DNA from: Symbiodinium natans
Lineage: Eukaryota > Sar > Dinophyceae > Suessiales > Symbiodiniaceae
Reading direction: 5' to 3'
Assembly: GCA_905221605.1 (NCBI GenBank)
Contig: CAJNDS010001957.1
Span: forward strand, 320,438 to 384,437
DNA: 64,000 nucleotides
The notes beneath the pieces are model-generated. The model was not told where the DNA came from, ran no database searches, and saw only the letters and a list, made by a program, of their open reading frames with translations. Below are positions 57,936-64,000 of the stretch, piece after piece. The position numbers and the translations under genes are program-made. Each line of letters starts with the position of its first letter. The first letter of the stretch is position 1.

Positions 57936-59207
57936 GCCAGTATGGTTGGCAGCAAAATCTGGCGCCTTTGTCTAGCCTCAGCGTGACAACCCTCAAAATT
58001 GTGATCTCGGGAAGGCTTCATGGAAGAATATGTGACCGGCCATGCCGCCAAACTCCTCGAGGCCTCATACTTCAGAGATGTCCGAGGCTGAAAAGCACGC
58101 AGGTCGGCACTGAATCCGCACAGATGTCCCAACCGTAACCGTTATATGAGACTTCGTGACAGCCAGCCTTGTCTACCACCGGGCGCGCTGAAGTGGCTAC
58201 GGGGCGTAGAGGACTTTGAAGATTGCAGAAGCGCGAGCAGCAAGCGACTCTTAAAATCATGGCTGGATGTCTGGGAAGCTGGAAACGTGAGTTCAAATGG
58301 TGAGAGCAGTTCTCCGACTTTTTTACGATCTTTGTCTGACTTCGACTTTGCAGGCACCTGGCCCGACACCAATGCCCACTGCGTGTTGCAATGGCATGGC
58401 GCTCATCACATAAGTCACGTTCATCGTCTATGCACACAGCAAACGTGTGAATGCATTATCACGCTCGGTCGGGCTGCATTGACAGCCGCCAAAATTCCGT
58501 TAAAAGTGTTTGCGCATCCTCTGCCGAGGAGCATATCTATATTCTACGCCCCTGACAGCGTACTGTCAAGACTTGGAAGGAGGAGTGGTTCGCACCTTTC
58601 CTGCCCCGTATCATACTTTTATGAGTGTTGTCAAACCTTGGGTCCTCGCAACAGCTGCATCCCCGTTTTATCCTGCCATTCTTCCCCGAAACTGAATTGA
58701 CTGAAGTGGCCTCTGAATCATCCAGCGTTGCAGTGAACAAGTACAACATCAGACTGACCCTGCGGCTCTGTCCAGGATCACACACCGAAAGCCTCATCAT
58801 CACTGTGACAGCGCGTTGGCTGTTGCCACTCTTGTGCAAAACTTCTGCGAGATGCCTCAGCCAGCGAGCAGGCGACGTAGCAGTAGCATATGCGCGTGAT
58901 CAAGGCACTAGTCTTGTCGGCCGCATCGCACTCCACGTTGACGTGACCGTTCTAGCATGCTCCGGAAGATTTCCAACTCACAAGCCCTAGCAAGCAAAAT
59001 AACCCAAGGCCTATCCAGACAAATTGGTGTGGCCTTTTATTTTCGCTTGGTTCTGGGATGCTCTGCCGTGAGAGATCGGCAGCCGGGCTACGCGGTCCCT
59101 GGCAGTCGGTGGAATAGTCCCCAAGCGATGCGAGCATGATGTCCAACTGGGCCACGGAAACGGCATCCTTGCCAGCCTAGCAGGGCCAGAATAAGACAGC
59201 TGGCTTT

Positions 59208-59231
59208 GGGGGGGGGGGGGGGGGGGGGGGG
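59208..59231. repeat. G homopolymer (about 24 nt)
   Basis: A near-uninterrupted G run. Length is uncertain. Confidence 0.9.
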
Positions 59232-59509
59232 TGAAAGAAACCCAAGGTCAGCCTTGTTTGTTGTGGAAACACCCATATGCCACATACACCTTACTTCTGA
59301 ACAAAACCGGGAAAAACCTTGTGCTGCATACTACCAAACTGCTGAAACTTGGACTGGGCGAGTAGGAGAAGTTTCTGAAGTAGACAAGAAGAGCTAGAAG
59401 AACACTTGCAGAGGGTACATGGGAGTGTTGTACTGTCCTGCACTAACAAAGCAGGCATCTGCAAACAACCACAAAGTTTTTCCTAGCAGACCTCTTACTG
59501 CGTCCTTGC

Positions 59510-60650
59510 CTTGTTCAACAGGGCAAAGACTTCGTCAGCAGGACCATGAAATCCAAGCTTCTCCTCAATCGCGTTAAAAAGCATGCAAGAACAAGCGACA
59601 CCTTTTACCTGTTTCGTGCAAGTGCCGTCCTTGATGGCCTTCGACCACTGCGGCAAAGTGAGGCTTTCCTCTCCGTCGGAAATGTGGGACCAAATCGTCT
59701 CCTGTGAGAAGCATCTTGTTTCACCTATATTTAACCCAACCAACTTACGTATTTGAAGATTTGAAGGCTCTGGCCATAACACTTCGGCGCCTGAGCAGCC
59801 CTCTGCCCGAATGGTGCTTTGTTACAGTACAAGTAGGACTTTGGAGCGCGATTGGGGTCTGCCTCCGCCCCGCATCGCATATTGCAACCCTAAAAACAAC
59901 CAATCGATGGGAGTCGTATGCTGGGCACACGCTCGACATTCTTGGAGCCTAGCGCGAAATCGCAACATGCCAACTGGAGGAGGATTTCAAGGTGTGACAG
60001 CCCCGCAACGTTCAAAGCTTGATTTGGCAAGTTGATTCATCCTTGACCTGTCCGGTGACGGGCCACAGAGTTCGTGTAGCAGCTGTAGTACCATCACAGT
60101 GGGGCTCAGGGGCTGTACCCGAAGCATTAACTCTTTTCAAAGGAGCTGCGTTGCCAAACCTAGCACGCATTGCTCCGAAGTGAGCTGAATGTCGCTGCCA
60201 AGATTCGATCAGGTTGGTGGAGTAATCGAACTTCCGAGCAGCAAAGCGCACCAAATCTTGCATCTGCTGCTGGGCCTCGTGCCATAGCTCATCCAGAATG
60301 CACCATTCTCGTCGCGACAAGAACTTCTGCCGTCCAGGAATGAAAAATTCGAAAATGTCGTCCGCCCGACGTACTGCTTCCTCATCATCCTCCGCAGGCA
60401 GAAAGCCACAGGCCAACAGAGCTTGAAGGAGGTCCTGCCGTGTGAGTGCTGTCTTGTTCACCTGGCTTGCAAGGAAGTCAAAGCCGAGGTCGCAGTTGCC
60501 AGGGTTCGCGGTTCTTGTGGATGATGCCCGCAGTACATGGTGTAACAGCTCGAGGACATCTGCCGGTGCTTCCGCGGCACTGGTGCACCAAGTCCTTGCA
60601 TACATGGTCGGGCACTTGGCTAGAGACCCCAGGCAACTCTTTTCCTGAGC
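59510..60650 (-). CDS. Protein with degenerate EF-hand-like motifs (partial gene, at least two exons)
   Basis: The upstream exon (about 60650-60131, minus) encodes KTALTRQDLLQALLACGFL, then an E-helix/loop/F-helix pattern DDIFEFFIPGRQKFLSRREW whose loop lacks the usual Asp ligands, then DELWHEAQQQMQDLVRFAAR. The downstream exon (59701-59510, 64 codons) starts after CACAG with ETIWSHISDGEESLTLPQW, which resembles a second EF-hand, and ends NK before a GC donor (GCAAGG). A GTTAAT donor after AAAAGA at 60131 keeps the frame. Dinoflagellate genomes hold many such EF-hand-derived repeat proteins. With most acidic ligands missing, Ca2+ binding is doubtful. The 5' start and 3' end are not located. 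Confidence 0.5.
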
Positions 60651-60739
60651 CCTCTCAATCCCACATGGCATCCTCCGCAGCCCCCTCTGCTTTTTAAGGC
60701 TCAACCGACCTTGAAACCTGAAACCCCAACCCTCCGCCA

Positions 60740-61340
60740 CCCCGGACCCTCAATAAAGCAGCAAGTGTCATGGACTGCTTGGAAATAGTCCCAAGCTTCC
60801 ACCCACCAAATTGCCTCAGTTTGGGCGAGTGCTGCAACCGTGGCTCAAATATTTTGCGCCTTTTGCCAGTCTGGCTGCATCTGCAATTGCTTTCGGAAGG
60901 GGACACTGCGCTCTTCGGGAATGCACTTGTACCTCGTCAATGAAATCACAATGCGTGCGCGTGTGGGTGAAAGATGAGCTCTGTCAGGTATGCGGTACAG
61001 TATACACTACGCATGCAAGAATGAGTCTTAACACAACTGATATACATCCAGGGCACGTCAAACTGACTGCACCCCGGCTTGGCACCTTCTCTATACTTTC
61101 CCAGGACTTTGGCAGGCCCTTTGAGAGCGCGATAAGCCTCCCGCGAGGCTGTGAAAGAAAGAAGCCTGCCTCCACAAAACGAGCAACATATATAGCAAAC
61201 ATACAGCCGTCCTGCCCGTCTTGTCGCAAAGCACCACGTCCTTCATGTTGGATCGCTCTTTGCCTGAACATGTTCCGAGCGCCAAGCAGTGAGAGCGTTA
61301 AGCAGGGGAAGAAACGGTAAAACACAAGTCGAGTGTTTCT
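60740..61340. other. No supported gene
   Basis: Spacer or intron between the EF-hand-like exon and a candidate upstream exon. Nothing recognisable on either strand. Confidence 0.35.
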
Positions 61341-61344
61341 GATG

Positions 61345-61475
61345 CTCTTGAACATTCTTGAACCGTCAGCAAAGAGGCTTCGCAGCAAAGCCAGGCAATG
61401 GGCCAGCAGACGCTGTTCTCGCTGGTCCAAGGAAAGCTCTATGAAGCCCTCGGGCTGAAGGAAAAGGAAGGTCAC
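61345..61475 (-). other. Candidate minus-strand exon, unknown
   Basis: After a CTCAG acceptor the minus strand reads FLFLQPEGFIELSLDQREQR, then LLAHCLALLRSLFADGSRM. The helical, protein-like composition and the strand fit an upstream exon of the EF-hand-like gene. No family recognised. Confidence 0.3.
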
Positions 61476-61479
61476 CTGA

Positions 61480-62640
61480 GCTCTTGTCGCATAAATGCAG
61501 CATGTTGCGTTTTCCTGAGCCGATAATCATATTGAGCGCCGCTGGGGGGCCACGTAGCCCAAGCACTTCTGCAGCTGCTGGTTTGCAGCAGGATCGAAGA
61601 GAACCCGAAAGGTTTTCGCATTCGAAATATCCACCACCTCGGTCACAACCACAGAACGCGGAGTGCACCCCAGGCCAAACGAATTTCAAGTGCCTGGAAG
61701 TAGAGCAGGATAGTCAGTTGAAGCTTGGCATCGATGGTCTTGCACATACCTTGATTCTACGGCATGAAGCCCCAACCGGATTCACCACGTGTTGATGTAG
61801 CAAAGCTGCACAGGAGTTCTCGCAGCTGCGAGCTGGTCATGAAGAGGCGGTGTCCGCATCGTCTTAGCGCCAGAAACTTTGCCAGCGGTGCCTCGCAGTC
61901 TTTGCGGAGCTTGTGCTTTGAACATTGCACTCAGGTACACCTAAGGTACACCGACCGTCTGTGGCAGGTCTGGACGTGGGCGCGCCAATGAGAAAACCTG
62001 GGACAATCATGCATGAAGCGAATTAGTGCGCCCGGCCTCGTCGAAGCTCGCAAGCAACCTCGGGCAAACAAATCTAGACTCTAGACCATCTCGCCGATCT
62101 ACACTCCCTGCAATATCCCAAGCAGTTTCCAGAAGTTGAATGACTTTACTGCAAGCCTAGTGGCTGAAGCATGCGTGCAAAGTTGGGAAGGTCGATCGGA
62201 GCTTGTTTGGGGTCTGGTCTCCGTGCAGACACGTAGTCAAAGTCGAGCGTGCCTTCAGGAGGCGGCAACCACCTGAAGCAACGCACTCCTATTATCTCCT
62301 ATTCCTCCCATGTGAGCGTAACACCTCGCCTAACCAACACACTTCAGAACAATTCACCAGATCAGACAGGCAAGTGATCAACGCGCACCTTCAGACCTCC
62401 CCCAAGTTTGCTTTGCTTTGCATGAATGCCAAGTCAGAGCAGAGCGGGCCTATCTCAATGGGCAAAGATAAACTGGGCACATCCAAGTGCCATGCGACCT
62501 CGTCATGTCCATCTTCCATGGCCCACCCTGGTGGGTGATGTTTCGCCAGTGCGAGCCATCCCCCAGTTCCTGAATACACAAAGTGACTCCGGCTACGAGC
62601 TGTCCGTTACGCATGGCAATACACTGAATCTAACCATATC
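61480..62640. other. No supported gene
   Basis: Short frames only. A minus-strand segment near 61620-61480 (SCCKPAAAEVLGLRGPPAAL) is exon-like but unassigned. Confidence 0.35.
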
Positions 62641-62644
62641 TAAC

Positions 62645-63050
62645 CCAAGATGCTGAGAGGTCCATCCGCTGCGCGCGCTTGTCGAGCTCGACCTCCCATG
62701 CATTGAGGACAAAGAGATGCTGCCCAACTGCCCGATCCGCCGCGGACAACCTGGGTCTTGGGCCACTTGCGGCGCGCACGTGCGTGTGTGGAGACGTCTA
62801 GCTGAAGACTGCCCAGAATCTTGTCTTAAGCTGGGAGTCCGACATGTCCAGCTGGTAGTGGCCATTTGGACAATCGTAATTGACACTCATGAATGTACGG
62901 AGGTACTTGCACCTTGACACATACTCCTCCATGGTGGTTGTCTGTAGCATGGAAAGGACTTGGACAGGTCTGTCTTGAGGTAGACTGCACGCGCACAGGT
63001 ACTCCGTCTGGCTTACCTTAGTGTTAAGTCCGAATTTCCAATGCTGATTA
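62645..63050 (-). other. Candidate minus-strand exons of an unknown gene
   Basis: One stretch (about 63050-62830) reads KVSQTEYLCACSLPQDRPVQ, then TTTMEEYVSRCKYLRTFMSV and CPNGHYQLDMSDSQ. A second (about 62745-62645) reads QHLFVLNAWEVELDKRAQRM, then DLSASW, and ends in a stop. A GHYxLDxS motif followed by an acidic helix recurs in dinoflagellate predicted proteins of unknown role, which is why I list it. The splice sites between the two are not fixed. Confidence 0.35.
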
Positions 63051-64000
63051 TCTGCTTTCAATTTTCCCACCCTCGCCAGCTGACATGTAGCAGTTGCTGA
63101 GTCGGATTTGGTCGGACCTAGTCGGAAATGTCTTCTGTTGTCTTCACTGCAAGCGCAATTTTCCGCCCGGACTATACAATGACGACGGCTAGATCACGCG
63201 ACAATTCGACAGACGCTGAGGTTTCAGAACGCGATCGAGGTCTTTGTGGAACAGGAAGAGCCAGACACGAGATGCTTCGAGCCCTTTGGGAAACCCAACT
63301 GTCGGCTGATGATTTACAAGGTTCCGAGTCAAGGTGGCAGGCCACTGGCCTTCCAGCAACAATATGTTAACGGCCCTGAGAAGTGCAAGGCACAAATCAA
63401 AGCCCATGCCCTTGCCAGTGGAACCCCTCGACAGTATAGACGAAACGTGCACAAGTTGCACATGGGAGTAAGGGGGTTCTTGTGGTTGTAGTTCAAGAAT
63501 CGCATGAGAACTGTGCTCTCTCCATATTGATCTTGGCTGCAGCGCTGCAGCAGACCAGAGCGCGGATTTGTTCCGCAGAAAGGAGAAAGTCTTTGCACAA
63601 GCATTCCAACATGGTCTCTTGCTCCTGACCGACAATCTGCTTACGCATAATCTTGAATATACGTACGTCCAGCTGCGTGGCTGCTCATCAACATCTGTGG
63701 CTGCATAGTCTCTGTCTACTGGACAGGGTGCAGACACGCATGCTGAGACATGTCCTTGGCACTGAACCGGTTCATCCTCCAAAGTGCTATCAGCGGTACC
63801 ACCTGTCACATTGCACATCTCACACAGCTAGTCTGCCGTTTCGCTACAAACGCCGGCAAAAATGACACTCCAGCCGCCAATCATCGAGTTCAACTAAATT
63901 TGGACTGTGAGCCTTGTGCACAGCGGGCTTGACTCGTCGGTTGCGGGTGTGCTGTGCCAGATAGCCCTCGAAGCTTGCAAAGCGCCCTCCGTCCAAGGAC
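63051..64000. other. No supported gene
   Basis: Frames overlap on both strands at 63189-63818 without motifs. The window ends in unassigned sequence. Confidence 0.35.

Overview
The window reads as nuclear DNA of a dinoflagellate, most likely a member of the Symbiodiniaceae or a close relative. The grounds are: introns whose donors are mostly GC or GA rather than GT, with AG before the donor and G after the acceptor; a nuclear copy of a mitochondrial cox1 segment of alveolate type; retroelement families of the dinoflagellate kind; scattered degenerate TTTAGGG-like tracts; very low coding density; and tandem paralogous genes. I see no rRNA gene, convincing tRNA gene, CRISPR array or bacterial operon. 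Exon limits were placed by eye and by comparing the two paralogs.

Layout. 1-9.3 kb is a graveyard of nested retroelements. A plus-strand fragment pairs a C5 DNA methyltransferase-like C-terminus (about 1567-1980) with a frameshifted reverse transcriptase (about 2340-2666). It abuts the integrase of a minus-strand Ty1/copia-like element whose gag-protease-integrase order runs from 7977 down to about 2688. The gag of that element is split by a LINE (4637-7617) that still has one long open ORF with an RT domain and a C-terminal restriction-like endonuclease. The insertion is flanked by an 11-bp target-site duplication (TGTGTCGTTCA at 4626-4636 and 7618-7628). A second, broken LINE lies at 8648-9300.

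11.2-16.6 kb and 23.8-28.9 kb hold the two main host genes. They are head-to-tail paralogs for a single-domain (six-TM) voltage-gated cation channel with an N-terminal cytosolic segment, an S1-S6 domain with an Asp-containing filter (TVIAGDSWG), two EF-hands and a C-terminal helical extension. Some introns are shared, but inside the EF-hand region almost every intron position differs between the copies. The channel domain and Ca2+-binding tail suggest voltage-driven cation entry with Ca2+ feedback.

28.9-64 kb is mostly sparse, with isolated exon-like segments: a calcineurin-like phosphoesterase piece near 30.7 kb, a zinc-ribbon-like terminal exon at 39.5 kb, a minus-strand gene with degenerate EF-hands at 59.5-60.7 kb, and unidentified minus-strand exons near 57.5, 61.4 and 62.8 kb. 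It also holds a cox1 NUMT (45913-46260), purine-rich microsatellites, minisatellites, a 100-N assembly gap after a C homopolymer (49146-49245), and an AT-rich island just after that gap.
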